Positions 1 through 14,275 of a stretch of DNA of 64,000 nt are shown piece by piece; position 1 is the stretch's first letter; each line of letters opens with the position of its first letter. Made by a program: the position numbers and the translations under genes. The notes beneath the pieces are model-generated. The model saw only the letters and a list, made by a program, of their open reading frames with translations, searched no databases and had not been told where the DNA came from. The DNA comes from Muraenolepis orangiensis. Lineage: Eukaryota > Chordata > Actinopteri > Gadiformes > Muraenolepididae. The stretch lies in NCBI GenBank assembly GCA_027704905.1, contig CM051001.1:25063228-25127227 (forward strand), written 5' to 3'.

Positions 1-2463
1 GTGGTAGGGGTCTGATGATCAGCAGCAGGGCAGGGGAAGATCTCCTTGGATGTTACACAACACACTGGGGGAACAAAAGGCCCAGAGAGGGCCGAGGCAG
101 ACGAGGGAGGATCGGCTTGAGGACACAGCGGGGCTCCTCCAGGCCGTGGAGGGAACCATACTCTGTATGGGAAAGAACTTCTCTATTTTTGAGTCGAAAA
201 GCAGAACCCAGGTTGTGGCTAGTTTGCCAGCCTGCCGAGCATCAAGAATAACAAATTGAATTTGGTGTGAAATATGGGTCGTAAATGCTGCCGTTGTCAC
301 ATCCACATAACTCATGGCGACGCCGCTGCACACAAAGCGAGGAAAAACAAAACGAGGAATTACGCTTAAATGATATTTCCCCTCACACCCCAGATCAACT
401 TCAACACACGCTAACCTGTTGATTTATCAAGCCAGTTGATACTGCAATGTTGACATAGACATGGAAGAATCCCCCCTATATTTATTCACTCCAATAAACC
501 CTCCAAGTTAAGACTGATTGAATAATAGCACCGACATAAACCAAACAAATCTAAACCACTCTGTCATGAACTGCAGCAATCTTTACCCACTGACTGGCGC
601 TAAATGGCTAATTAGCATTCCTCAAATATTACTCAATGCATTGCCTGATATGACTGAATGGTTAGTTATTTTCTTTCTTCCCAACAGCTGTGCTATCACA
701 TAGCGATATGAAGCAAAGGCTGATGCCATTCCCCCCCCCCCCCCCCCGCTTTGATTGCCGATCAGTGGCTTCATAGCCATTTAAACTCCCATGAAAAAAT
801 GGGAAATTGTTTCACAATTGATGGGCTTCTGTAGGCAGAGAGAAAACGGATTGGAAAACCACAAACAGAGCCACAGACCCCAAGGATCCCAGGAATCGTC
901 TTCACGGGCTGCCGCTTCACGGGCTTCTCTTTATTTTTTTTAAGAGACTCCGATGAGGGTGTGGCATCGACGCGGGTTCCCTTTTCGAGCTACACGGAAC
1001 AAAGTGTAAGGGCCCTATTGACGGATACAAGCAGAATGATCAGGTGAAAGAGCCATGCGGACACAACAATTGTCCAAGCTTGGCATTGCGATTTCTGTTC
1101 GTGAAGGACGGCCATTATTACAATATAAACACTACCCGGATCCTTCAACCTAGCACGTCTCTCTTATCTCTTTTTAATAGCGTCTTACATTGTTTGTTTG
1201 TTAGTTAGTTAGATATTGATCTATTGTTTGCCAACTTCTTGTTCTTTTACCTGAACGTATTGTACTTTCCAAGTACTTTCCAAGCACTGGTTCAGTTCTT
1301 GGAGACATGTTAGGAATGAGTAGCCTAGTTTCAGTGTGTTTGTAATTTGATGGAACTCAGTCTTCAATGTTAATATGAAAACAACAAACAACATAATAGG
1401 GATACTAAATTAGCTGGCATGAAGACAATAATGCAAATGTATCAGACTAAGACACATCAGTGTCAAAGCCGACCACAAATTATGATTTTTTTTATGGTTT
1501 ATGGGTCAATTTGTGGGTTTCTTTGAGTGAGTTATCATCCAGCATTGTTTAACGATGCAAATTTGCATTCAGATTTTTACCATAAATTAGCATACATATT
1601 ATATTCCCATGAATATAATCACTGAAGTACAGATGTCACAATTGAAAACTGAAAGTATTCATAGGACAACGTCATTTTAGAAATCCAGGATAATTTCCTA
1701 CACAATAAATATAAATAAAAAATGTATAACGGTATGTCATGTATGTGTCAATGTATATGGTACTGTTTATATGGTAATCAATGTATGAACGGTATTGTAT
1801 GGTATGTCAAATTAAATAAATGCAGCACTTGTTAAAGGTGTAGGAAACACTTGACACAAGAGATGATAACTGATATACAGCTGTTGCTTGTGTGATATAA
1901 CATGCGATATAACATGCGAGAACACAATTTCTTCACACGATTCCGCATGTGGATTTCTGCTGTTTTAGGCGATAAACGAAAATAAAAAAGCGTCAGCAAA
2001 TATCACTGGATCTTTCATAGATGTGTACTGTTTGTTCTTGATGACATGCATTAGTATTTCTGCCCCGAGTATAAATATGATTATGTGAACTGTTTGAATA
2101 AAATTAGGCATGGTTTAAGCTCTTTCAACCTGCTCATTTTCAAACCAATTAATTGAGAATAGTAGTTATTAAAATTATACTTATTTTCAATTGAGCTTAG
2201 CTTAGTGAATGCGTGCGTGCGTGCGTGTAAATGTCCACGATAGCGTCCACTAATTCCCACATATCAAAAGTCAATACGGTCACATTGGGGAAATGCTAAT
2301 TGACCTTAGGCTAATACTCCAGTGACTACAGTAGGCCTAGTCAAGCTACACCCCACCTAACCCCCACCCCATCCTTCTGGACCACGGCTCACGCCCTGTT
2401 GTTAGGCATCTTTGAAACTGTTTCAGTAGGAGGAGACTTACTTTTAACTGTTTAAATGTAAAC
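1..2463. other. Non-coding stretch, no gene recognised
   Basis: I see no convincing exon, RNA gene or complete transposon here. The sequence is mostly AT-rich, with a run of 17 C at 731-747 and a short (GTGC)n tract near 2213-2227. Open frames in the first 330 bases overlap on both strands and resemble no family I know. Confidence 0.5.
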
Positions 2464-2707
2464 AATGTGTTTTCTGATGTGCTCATCTTATGTTATCTTA
2501 CTCAGTGGGCAATTACCCTACCCTCACCAATATCCCAGTTCCCACTTAGCGGTGTTGATGGCCGTGTTGTACTGCGGGAGGTCATTACAATATAGTCAAA
2601 TGGCCCCAGAGGAGTCCTTTAAGTTTGAGCCAGAGGAAAGAGCTGTGGTCGTTGGTATTGAGCAAAGCTGTGGCTGAACTACAGCCAGCGCTCCGAGGAA
2701 CCCCTGA

Positions 2708-2851
<144 letters not shown>

Positions 2852-3247
2852 GTGTGCAGACTTTTGTCTCATGCAAATAAGTCAGTGTGCTCCGTGCTTG
2901 CATATCAGTGTCAGTGTATTTTTGTCTATGTATGCAGTTCCGGCTGGTAAGATAGCTGTATATAAACAGTCATGTGTTTATATACAGTCATCACTATTGT
3001 GTATGCGTGTCTGACAGCGAGGGAGACAGCGAGAGGGTTCTTCCAATGTTTAGATTCTCGACTTCCATTTGCAAAAGGCGATAGTAGAATAGATCATACA
3101 AGAACCGTAGACTTTCAATTAAGTACAGATTTGGTTGGTAATGGCAGAAGAAATTAGCAATGAAACAAACTAAAAAATAATCTTTCACTTTCTATTATTT
3201 TTTCTTTTATGTATTCTTTTTTGCTGATGGAAAGCTGCTGTTATTCT

Positions 3248-3890
3248 AGGCAATGAGTGAAAATCTTATGTGTAATACCCAACGACAGACAGCAGTTATA
3301 AAAAACAGAATAGGATAAAAATAAGTAAAAAAGTACAAAACTGTATAAGTTAAATATATATATATAAAAATGCAATATATTAAATGCAATATGTCAGTAG
3401 AAGAGCAATATATATATAAATCAATGTAATCAAATGTACATTGTTAGATGCAATACACCCTTGATGGCCTGACTGTGGAAGCTATCTCTAACTCTATTTG
3501 TGCGGCACTTGATACTGCGGTATCGCCTGCCTGACGGTAATAGTGAATACAGTTTGTGTCTGGGGTGGCCATTGTCTTTTATGATGTGTTTGGCCTTGGC
3601 CACGCACCGCTGGTTGTATATATCCAGGAGGGAGGGGAGCTCACCTCCAACAATATACTGGGCCGTCCGCACCACCCTTTGAAGCGCTCTGTGCTCGAGT
3701 GTGGTGCAGTTCCCGTACCAGGCGGTGATACACCCTGAAAGAATACTCTCAATTGTGCCAGTGTAGAATGTTCTCAGGATGCGGAGGCCCATGCTGAATT
3801 CCCTCAGACACCTGAGGAAATACAGGCATTGTTGGGCCCTTTTCACCCCGTGTGTGGTGTGCGTAGACAGGTACAGGTTACGGACCAGTT
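3248..3890 (-). pseudogene. 5'-truncated LINE 3' end (C-terminus of ORF2)
   Basis: On the minus strand a frame at 3846-3430 reads like the post-RT C-terminal part of a fish non-LTR retrotransposon ORF2. Visible blocks are KRAQQCLYFLRCLREF, IESILSGCITAWYGNC, LQRVVRTAQYIV and HPRHKLYSLLPSGRRYRS. These are typical of the CR1/L2/Rex1 group; I cannot fix the clade by eye. The frame extends up to about 3890 without a start and is cut off there, as in a 5'-truncated insertion. The AT-rich 3' UTR at 3248-3430 includes a stretch (3255-3305) that recurs almost unchanged at 44055-44105. A second, longer copy of a related element lies at 35866-37140. No intact element is present. Confidence 0.8.
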
Positions 3891-4727
3891 ATTTGCTTCA
3901 TACGTGCAGCCTTGGAACATCTGATTGTAAGTCTGTTGTTTTTAACTTTGATACTTTTGATACTATCAAACGTAAAATTAACGGAGATGGTATTGTTTTA
4001 AACAAATGGCATTGAAAATGTATTAATAGTTTCTAAAACTTAAGTATGTGGTAAAATATGGCAGGCGCCTCCTACTGATGTCTGTCTATGTATTGAAGTA
4101 TGTTTGCTATCGCCCACAGAGAGGGACCCCGTTATCTTCGTAACATCGTAACATCTATTTTGTATGGACCTGATGTTTATATATATTCTAAGAAAAATCC
4201 ATGTGCATACAAATCATCAGATGCCTACAATTATGTACTATGTGGCCATGTTCAATCTATTAAGTTGTACTACGACACATGATCCCTTGCCTTTTTGACC
4301 ATTACGACTCCAATACACCCCTTTAAAGACTAGGATCCTGAACTGTCCTTGGTTTTTATGAAAGGGATGTGCCTCCCACGGTATGTTAAACTGTTTCCAT
4401 CCCTGATTTTTGCGATTAGCGCAGTTGCGCGCGCATATCTGCTGTGACATCACCCAGAAACCTGTCTATAGATATTTAAAACTGCTGATGCATAATAAAC
4501 CTTCAGTTCTTCAATGTAATCTGGCTTGCTAAAGGGTTCATTCATCAGCTCTTCTGGAATGTTAAAAAAAGGAATAATAATACAGAAGAGACATTTAATG
4601 GTACTATGGAGAAATGTGCCCAAGTCCTGTGGCTTATCGTGCTCAAACAGATTAAATGGATTTCAGAGACGGACAGAGAGGGGCTGATTGGCTTGTTAAT
4701 GAGCCGATCACCACTTCATTACGGGAG
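3891..4727. other. Non-coding stretch
   Basis: No gene or clear repeat boundary recognised. Confidence 0.45.
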
Positions 4728-5043
4728 ATATTCAGATTCAGATTCAGATTACTTTATTTATCCCGAGGGAAATTAAGGTGCAACAGTTGACACAGGGGGA
4801 ATAAATGCACACACAAATATACTAATACCTAAAGCAAAAAACTAAATAACAACAAACTAACTAAACAAAACTAGTATAAACAAGATATAACTAAATGAAC
4901 TCTAAATGAAATCTAAATGTATTGATAGATGAATTGCACAATTTACAGTATTATTACAGTAATACGTAGGTATATACAATACACAACAATACGTATAGCG
5001 CAAATTGGCAGTAATAAATACTAATAAATATATAAATAAATAA

Positions 5044-5105
<62 letters not shown>

Positions 5106-5340
5106 TAAGCAGGCTTTCAACAGAAACCTGAGTGTTACAGTGATGAGTCTGTCCACATTCACCTCTGTAAGATACATCACACAGGATGTCAATATAAAAT
5201 GACCACCTCTGACCATGTGAAAAACGACTCGGAGGACAAAAGACACAATCTCCCCTCTGCGTGACATAAATAAGATGCAAGATGAAATGCCAACGAAGGC
5301 GACTGTGAATCCTGGGTTCCGCGAACCACCATCCAAACCC
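4728..5340 (-). mobile_element. LINE-type 3' tail with TG/TA microsatellite
   Basis: Starts with a short (ATTCAG)n run at about 4728-4750, followed by the motif TTTATTTATCCCGAGGGAAATT-like at 4753-4776. Read on the minus strand, this is the usual 3' terminus of several fish non-LTR retrotransposons ending in a short tandem tail. The following sequence (near 5105-5180, mentioning the TGATGAGTCTGTCCACATTC block) resembles the non-coding 3' region of such elements. A (TG)n(TA)n microsatellite sits inside at 5044-5105. The upstream boundary near 5340 is approximate. Confidence 0.5.
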
Positions 5341-6855
5341 AGCTAGAGAAGCGCTTCACTGGAAGTGAAGGAAATCAGTCATGATGGCACCAATGTGAAA
5401 CATAACCGTTCCTTCTGTTTATACTATATACAACGTAATAAGTATACCAAATACATGAAATGACTCTCAAACTAACATGTCCCTGAAACTGTAAAATATA
5501 GATAGAGGCCCAACACAATAACGTGCGTTCATGTGTCTAAGACGCGTCGCCATGAGTATGGCTAGAGTTCAACAGCTAGAGTTGTTATTTTCAGTTTGTT
5601 CCTCTAATAATTCAAAAGGTTAATGGAGGTTTAGATAGAAGTGCACAGCTGTGATTTTGGTTTGATGATATTCACTTCCTGAACACTGGACATACAGTAT
5701 TTTGCATTATTAGATCTTATCACATAAATATTCAACGCAATTTGTTTTCCTATTATAAAGGACATTGACATTGGCAACTATGGGTGAATAATTGTCCAAT
5801 GTGTAAACAAGACTAATCTGAAATACACGCAGAGCACAGTTATCAACTGCATGGATCTGATATTATTCGTTCTTTCATATAATTATACAATTTGCAAGGT
5901 TAATGTCATCGTTTTTATGACGATATCCTACCTTATCTCCTACTAAACAGTTGGCCTTTCCTTGTATAACCCCTCAACTGAACAACACTACAGCCGTTCT
6001 GTGACTTCATCTGACTGCACACTCTGTGTGACTGTACACTTTTATTTGCAAGAAATACCTTGCAAATGCAAGACACAGCTTGAGATGAAAAACACAATAA
6101 AAGGCACGTTGATTGGAGCCTACAGGATCACTTTTTCATGACTTTTTATCAGCCAAAACATTATGTTTTCATTCTTTGATCATGAATATGGGAGCCTGGT
6201 TTCTTAACCTCCCATTCCGGATATTCTGTTCTTCAGACCTTTCTTCGTTCTTAAACGGTGACGTCAGGATTTATCAACCTAGACCCAATTTCCCATAATT
6301 TTGGGTCTAAGTGACTAATGCAGGCAACAATGTTTCAATTAAGTTAAGTTTTTTTACTTTTTCTTGCTTGATCCAGTCTTTTTGTTATTGTGTTTAACAA
6401 AGTCTCAAAGCGAGAGTTATCACAGGAAACGTAAGAGTGAGAGTTGGACAGAGGCGTGCAGACAAGAGTTTGTTTTGTGTTGTGGACGCCAGAACGTGTA
6501 GAACAATACCACTACTTGGCCGCCTGAAGTGCAGGCTCTTCATTACAATATTCTCTCCTTCTACCCATGTATGTTAGGTGATCTGTTAAACCAGCATATA
6601 TTTGGAACACATCTCACGTCAATTTGGCAAGCCCACAACCCGAAAAGCACCAACAATATTGCCAGGTGTTTCAAATGATGGATGTTGGAGATCATCCATG
6701 GAAGCCAAAATATACACTTGGAGTCAGAGCGATCAACACATGGCCAGCAGACAGGGAATACATTTCTCTTCATCAATCATTCGATAAAAATGAAAGAAAA
6801 ACGCAAATATTTGGGTCACCATGGTTACTGAACCAGGGATTTGAGGGGAGGGAAC
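5341..6855. other. Non-coding stretch
   Basis: Nothing recognisable: no long open frame, no terminal repeats, no RNA gene. Confidence 0.45.
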
Positions 6856-6856
6856 G

Positions 6857-6935
6857 TATATATATATATATATATATATAGATAGATATATATATCTATA
6901 TATATATCTATAATATAGATATATATATATAATAT
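6857..6935. repeat. (TA)n with GATA units
   Basis: TA dinucleotides interspersed with GATA/TATC units; self-complementary and likely hairpin-forming. Confidence 0.9.
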
Positions 6936-8530
6936 CTCGATGTCAAGACACAGGACGGCAGTACTCTCTAGAGCGCCCAAGAGCTCAACCTACAGATCTT
7001 GATTAAGCTCCACAGCCCTGATATTTCCTCCAAACCTCCCTAGGGGGCGCAGGAGGGAAGGGGAAAGTCATTATATTGAACCTCTGAAGAAACCCAGAGG
7101 CCACTGGGCGTGCAGGGTGAGATCGCAGGATGAGGAGAGTTGGGACCAAAGGAGATAGCCCGGTCGAGGACCAACAACCCCTCAGGATCCCACGCACTCA
7201 CATATTCAAACCCCAACACCCAAGGTGTTGGTCTCTAAACGGTACTCATACCTCATCCTGATAATCCTTGTGGTTTTTGCTAGGAACCATACAGTAAGTG
7301 AGGGACTGTCTTAGTCTTTGAAGTGTTGCTATTTGAAGGACACAAGTTCCTGGGGAGTGGGATTTTCAGTAACTCTGATGATAGTTCATTTTGTATTCCA
7401 TTAGCCAGTCAATGACACATAATTGCTTCCTGATGCTAAGCTAGTCTGTAAGCCTTTTTAAACGGTGACACCAAAAGGCAATAAGGTGTCACTGAGCTGG
7501 CTCTGTGTGTTGATTTTCCTTCATACTTGATGGATATTTATTGTTTATTGTGGCAGAAAGGCAAAGACTCCCTGTTTGAACTTGAGATACATAGATACAT
7601 TTGTAAAAAAGAAATGCATGTGCCAAGGATGTAACACAGGGCATAATGTGCAGAACATTCTGGGATTCATATGCTCCGGTTTTAGTTTTGGCGAAATGTT
7701 TCGTACAGAATTGGGTTGCGCAAGAGAAATGCATTCCTGTCGCAGTTAGCCGAGTGCTCAGCGGACTTGGATACAGTGAAGCAGTCTATATTAAGAAAAT
7801 GGTTCTTTACCACATTGGCCTAGTCTGAAAATGCCATATGTTCACATCCTATTGCAGAACAGCGTTACATCTTCACTTCACAGCCTCTGTGAAAAGAGTT
7901 CCAGGGAAAACCCAAAGTTCAAGGAATAAGTTGTTGTCATCTCACGTGGTGGCTGACAAAATCTTATCACCAACCAATTACAGCCCAGGAATCTTATCAG
8001 TGGTAGCCAATTACAGCCCAGTGACCTGCTGCAGGGAATGTAAACAGCTCACTGAACTCACCATGGGTCTTGCTGCATCCGCACAGCTTTGAGTGGGTTG
8101 TCACGGTAACTGATGGAATATTGTGCAGAGAGTTATCAGGATTAAGAGCCAAAAAAACTCCATAACTGACTTTTGTCAGCAGAGATTTACTAGAACTTAA
8201 TCAAAACTAAAATAAATGGATTGAAGCCACATAGCCTAAACAAAGTGAAAATATATACTGTATATATCATTTGTTAATTGTCAATAGGTTTGGCAGTTTG
8301 GTTTCAGTTTGCTATCATAGCGCATGAGAATGGCCAAGACTTTTGACAAATATGCAAATACCATCTGTTGCTTGATGCCTGTGAAAACCACAACTACAAA
8401 TAAAACACTTTTTATTTTCATAGGACGGCATGTCTTGGATGATGGGCGACAATTTATTTGATACATTTTTTTTAAGCAATGTGAAAGAGGATAAACCGAC
8501 TCCTAATTTGGAATCATGGCATGGCATGAG
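6936..8530. other. Non-coding stretch
   Basis: No gene recognised. A short imperfect direct repeat (CCAATTACAGCCCA at about 7974 and 8009) is visible near 7970-8025. Confidence 0.4.
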
Positions 8531-8577
8531 ACACACACACACACCCACACCCACACCCACACCCACACACACACACC
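8531..8577. repeat. (CA)n / (CACACC)n microsatellite
   Basis: CA repeats interleaved with four ACACCC-type units. Confidence 0.9.
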
Positions 8578-8665
8578 TTATTTAACCAGGTAAAAGTCTC
8601 ATTGACATCTAACTAAAATAAATTTGTCCAAGAGTTACCTGGCCAAGGATCAGCATAAACATACA
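8578..8665. mobile_element. Short interspersed repeat fragment (LINE-tail-like)
   Basis: The blocks TTATTTAACCAGGTAAAAG (8579-8597), CTCATTGA and ACCTGGCCAAG (about 8637-8647) match from memory a very common teleost repeat that contains 'ATTTAACCAGG...CATTGAGA...CCTGGCCAAG'. The family assignment (probably a LINE 3' end) is uncertain. Confidence 0.45.
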
Positions 8666-9663
8666 AACAGACAAATATTTACCAAAACATTACCTCCTGA
8701 TATTAAATTAAGAGGCTCCTAAGTATTTTCTGCAAACAAAAGTGCGTATACTATGACAACGTATGTCGATACATAAATATATCTTTAAACAAATCAACAT
8801 AGCAGCTTAGGAAGACTGCCAAGAACACTTTAAAACGGCTCTGACAGATCAAGTCACCCATCAACGGTCCTTCAGAGACCTGGCCTACAACCGTCACTAG
8901 CTGGCAGTCAACATAGACTCACGATATTCAACTGGCAAAGAAAGAGGCCAGTCAATGAATCACAGTCTGGTGCTTAAACATCACCAACATCAGGGATTTT
9001 TATGGCTTATCTTTTCTTTTGATGGTGGGATGGTTGACCGGAGTTATGAAATACACCTGCAACTGCAGAGTAACAGACAGCCTTTAGCAGAAGGCTGGAG
9101 TGGGCTGAGGTCTGGTATAAAGTTGGATGGAGACTGAGTGTTTTATAGTAAAACCAAGCAAGGCAGCGAAAGCCATGGAAGGTAAAATGGTTTAAACCTG
9201 AGTTACCACCCCTCAGAGGCTTTCCGACAACTAGTTTACACACATTGTTCCGGATCAATGCCATGACAACAACACACTTTGGCACTTAATCACTCTAATG
9301 ATTTAGTGTGCTGATTCAAGATTAAACCCATTTAGCAGTCTCTGCAAACACACTCGAGGGGGAAGTCGGCCTGGGGTTTGAAAAGCATGTTAAAGACAAA
9401 GCTAACAGACCTATAGAAGACACCAAAGTGCTGGTATGAACACGATCATGTAAATAATGTAATACCCTGAGGCCCCTCACTACTATTACTACTATACTAC
9501 TACTACTACTATACTGTGTGAATATATGAACTGACAACCTCAAAAAGACCGGTTACTAGTCACATAAGTCAAGTGTCCTAGACAAATACACAAACCATGA
9601 TTAAAGGGGAACCCAAATGTCTTTGGATACTTGTAGGTGTATTTTCTCAGATCACACCACATC
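8666..9663. other. Non-coding stretch
   Basis: No gene seen. A short (ACT)n microsatellite lies at about 9479-9513. Confidence 0.4.
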
Positions 9664-9666
9664 ATA

Positions 9667-10696
<1,030 letters not shown>

Positions 10697-10699
10697 ATA

Positions 10700-11860
10700 G
10701 CTAAGGTTACCTGGCAGTTTTGTGATTCAAGGTATAGGCCCTATGAGTTATGAGTGCACACTAATTGGGGGGGAACTAAGATCCAGAGGCGTCTATATTT
10801 GTTGCAGATGGTTTGCTTAAAGTATAATTATATTTTCCCTGTGGAACTGTTATTTGTCCTTGCGAAACGTCAAGGAGAGGCAGCAGCTAAAGAGGGAACA
10901 CAGAAGACAACTAAAATAGATGGATTTTCATCTCATCCATCAGGCTCCCCAAACCGCTTACAACACTTTGCTCTTTGGGGCAATTCTGAGTGTTGGCATG
11001 CAATCGATGAATGCTGTCCAAGACTAGTAAGAATGATGCTTTTGGGAAAGTTTCTCCCAGCTTGATCCAAAAACCTCCTTATGTAGGTCTGTAGGTAGAA
11101 TTATGTATGCTCAGGCCTATGAGAACACAATTCTCTGCTGCTTCTCCAACCACAGATATATGGGAGGCAATCGGTCCATGACCCGACTTGGACCGAAATG
11201 TGACCGATATTACATTTCAAATGTGATATTGCGATATCAGTATTGAGTCAATTAGGGTGGCCTAATAGAGGTCAATAGCCTGTTGACTATCTTGCCAAAA
11301 GGTGATATTACATATATACATATTTATTTTAGGGGGGGGTTGAACAAATAATTTGGTTATTACACACAAGCTAACTACCACCCCCCAAAACCATCACAGA
11401 TAAACCACACTTGGACATGAATACAAATGTTCACCTCTCAGTCCTCCACTCCAATCTGAACCTTTTTTAGAGGGAAAATAACGGCGGCAACAAAAACACA
11501 TGACACCTTTATTTTTCGGTGAAATCTTTTGCGGTCTACGACGTCGTCTTCGTTACTTTAGATCTCCAATGCTGAATCCAAGCACTGAAGAGCCCGCCAA
11601 GGTCGATGGAAAGAAAGGCAACGTAATGAAGTCCTCACGCCTGGTCCCCCCTTCTCCCTTTATTCTCCTCCTTCGCTATAGCACCTGTGTGTGCTTTTCT
11701 CTCCAGAAGGAGTGGGCCCCAGCGGGTGGGCATCGGAAGATGGCAGGAGGATGATGAGCAAGGGGAGAGAGGCTGAGGCGGCGGGCGGCGCCTTGTTAAA
11801 AAGCACCGATGTGACAGCCGCAGAGAGGCAGCTACTGGTGGACTCACAGCCCGGGTGCCA
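10700..11860. other. Non-coding stretch
   Basis: No gene recognised. A weak array of CGATAT/GACCGAT motifs lies at 11180-11245. Confidence 0.4.
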
Positions 11861-11947
11861 GAGGGAGGGAGGGAGGGAGGGAGGGAGGGAGGGAGGGAGG
11901 GAGGGAGGGAGGGAGGGAGGGAGGGAGGGAGGGAGGGAGGGAGGGAG
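11861..11947. repeat. (GGGA)n microsatellite
   Basis: A pure GAGG tetranucleotide run of about 21 units. The strand is G-rich in runs of three, so quadruplex formation is possible. The surrounding Gly-Arg-Glu and Pro-Ser-Leu frames are repeat artefacts. Confidence 0.95.
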
Positions 11948-13095
11948 TCCAGGCGGATGGGATGGGGGGCGGCACGGAGGGATTGGAGGAGACAGAGAGG
12001 TGTCATCATTGGATGATGAGCAGAGCCAAGGCGCAATCTTTGATGTACATGGGAGAGTGTTTAGAGCTGGGCTCGATCACCCCGAGATGGAGAGAGAGCC
12101 AGGTTTAATCAGGAAGTGAAGGAAGAGACAATGCACCACAATAACTCATTCTTATGGCTCTGTTTTTTTCTACGTAAACGTGATTGAGATTGGCTATTTT
12201 TGGTGAAAACCGTGCTAAAGTTGGTCTGTATTAGAAAAGGCATTTAGACTGTCACATTATCCCATGCAATGCCACTGGGACCATGAAGCGAATGTCACCA
12301 TTAAATCATCTTGGTACATTTTCTATTTGGTTTGGATTTAGAGAGATGTCCCAGAATAGGGTGTATGTTTCACCATCACCAGTGGCTTCCTGACACACTG
12401 GAGCACAGAATTATAAGTATAAATGTAAATCCTATGGACTGATTTTCTTTGTCGTGGATTGAGATAACAATAATGAATCATCTATTGCCATGTGTTGAAT
12501 GCTAAACCTATCATGGGGCAATGCTAGGTATATTTTTAAACATATACCAGATGAAAGAACAACCCCTGTTTTTAAACAGAGCTAATGAATGTCCCCACCA
12601 GGTTCCACCAGCCTGTGCCGATATGAAATAACCTGATTGAAATGTATATGCAATAATACGGCATTCAAAGAAGAAAGAACGAGGAATGGGGTTTATCCAC
12701 CAGCAGGGGAAAAACAAATGATTTGGATTGAGTTCTCATTGGGCAGCCATGTTCCTCCAGGCTGATGGATGAAGGCAGAAAATCATCTGAGCGCTAATTG
12801 TTTATTTTCCCTGCAGTGTTGTGTGGCTGAGCAACTGGCAGCGGTGATGGCGGTGACATTGATGGAGGCAAGGTGAAAAAACAACACAGCCCTTTCAGCT
12901 GGGATCAAGCAGAAAATAAACCGGGATCAAGGGCCACCGGAGTGGGCCCGTCTAGCAGCTCGCCCCAGCCTGTGGCTCAGGCCATTAGCGTTAGCCACAG
13001 TCACAGGAACAAGTTCTCCTGGGAATCTCAATTATTCAGAGCCCACTTGCTCGTAGGCTACACAGGATGTGGCCTTAAGTGTTGATGCCTAATGC
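11948..13095. other. Non-coding stretch
   Basis: No exon or repeat recognised with confidence. Confidence 0.4.
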
Positions 13096-13459
13096 TAGGT
13101 TCCCACTATCACGATTCGCGGCACGATTTAAATCGTGGTCTTAATCGTGGACTAATCGTGGTGATCCTATCAGATCTTATCAGATCTTGAGTTCAGTCGT
13201 GGCAATCGTGTTAATCGTAGAAACTTTTTGAGCGGTTCAACATTTTTCTACGTCGTCGTATCAGATCGTATTGCATCCGAACAAAGCGCGACAGATCGCA
13301 TCTAATCGTGCTTCCAAATCGTGGTGATCAGGATCGATCTTAGACAAGACAACACCACGCTCTGTTGAGATGTGTTGCGAACTCCCACGATCTGTCACAA
13401 TCTGATTTTTTTTCATGTATCTGCCGGTCCGTGGCACAAAAAAGGGTGGGAACCCCTGT

Positions 13460-13912
13460 ATTATAGAACAGTTTCATCCATCATGCATTCCTGGGGTTCT
13501 CGTTCTCCACGGTCAGTATAACAAACTCGCCATGCTGCGCTGGGTGATGGGTTTTCAGGTGTCTTATTAAATTTGTCTTGTTGAATTTTTTACCTTGCTT
13601 CCTCCACGAGATATTTTCTCTTTGCACACATTACAGATGGCAAATGTTACATCTGTATCACACACTTTGAAGAAACTCCACACTGCAGACACCGCTGACA
13701 TGTTGAGGCAGGGCGAGTATCGCTCTGTTTAGAAAAGAGGCGGGGCCCCACGTGTTTTACTCGCTGGTAAAGAGATGAGCTCACGTGTTTCTCACGTGCA
13801 GGATCGGCTATGAAATTGGCAACATTAAAGAAAGATCGGCATTCTCCGATTGCGCATTTTTCTTCAAAATCGGCCGATAATGATCGGAAGCCGATCGATC
13901 GTCCCACCTCTA
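13460..13912 (-). mobile_element. Fragment of a BED-finger hAT transposon
   Basis: Read on the minus strand from 13912 it begins TAGAGGTGGGACGATCGATC, a common tip of fish hAT elements, followed by a 5' region rich in CGGCCGAT motifs and then the BED-finger start. Only the 5' end is present; no matching TIR is found on the low-coordinate side. At 13416-13459 there is a separate short piece (CCGGTCCGTGGCAC...GGGTGGGAACCCCTG) that resembles the tip of another hAT. Both interrupt the TIR element at 13098-14740. Confidence 0.65.
13481..13701 (-). pseudogene. hAT transposase N-terminus, BED zinc finger, frameshifted
   Basis: An ATG at 13701 (minus) opens MSAVSAVWSFF, then DTDVTFAICNVCKEKIS with the Cys pair of a BED-type zinc finger. 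After a one-base shift near 13595-13605 the frame continues FNKTNLIRHLKTHHPAQHG, giving the His pair. It stops at 13481. In hAT transposases this finger binds the transposon ends. The catalytic and dimerisation regions are absent, so this copy cannot make transposase. Identification rests on the C-x2-C...H-x4-H layout and flanking residues visible in the translation. Confidence 0.75.
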
Positions 13913-14006
13913 GACAAGATGCATCTCAGCGATCTACTCTTGAAGAGAGCACATCTTAGTAACCTGCCTTTGCTAGTACTGCCTTTGCTAGTACAGCCTT
14001 TGAGAG

Positions 14007-14275
14007 ATGCCACCCAAGGGTACCAGAGGCAAGAAGGGAAAGGGCAAGGCTGTCTCACCCCCGGAGCCTGAACCAGTCCAGCCAGAGCCGGCACCAGAGG
14101 AGACAGGTGACAACTACCCCTCCGAGAAAGCAAAGAGAAAAAAAACAGTCACTGCCTTCTCTGAACAGCAAAAGGAGGAAATCATTGAGTTCCTCATGAG
14201 AAATTAGGTCCTGTACAGCAAACGCCTTTCGGGGTTCACTCTGTAAAAGTTCAAGAAACAATGAAGTCCATGGTC
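14007..14275 (+). pseudogene. MADF/Myb-like accessory protein exon of a Harbinger-like element, broken
   Basis: ATG at 14007 starts MPPKGTRGKKGKGKA, a basic N-tail, followed by a Pro/Glu-rich linker (PEPEPVQPEPAPEETG) and then FSEQQKEEIIEFLMRN. A TAG at 14205-14207 interrupts; beyond it the same frame continues VLYSKRLSGFTL and meets a TAA at 14262-14264. The part spanning the first stop looks like helices 1-2 of a MADF (Myb/SANT-like) domain, where 'FL..N..LY...' is typical. Harbinger transposons normally encode such a DNA-binding partner beside the transposase. The two in-frame stops make this a dead copy. No transposase ORF is present in the element. Confidence 0.6.

Noticed and set aside
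11691..12119. Gly-Gly-Arg-Glu repeat ORF and its Pro-Ser-Leu antisense
   Set aside because: Both come from the (GGGA)n microsatellite and show no flanking conserved domain.
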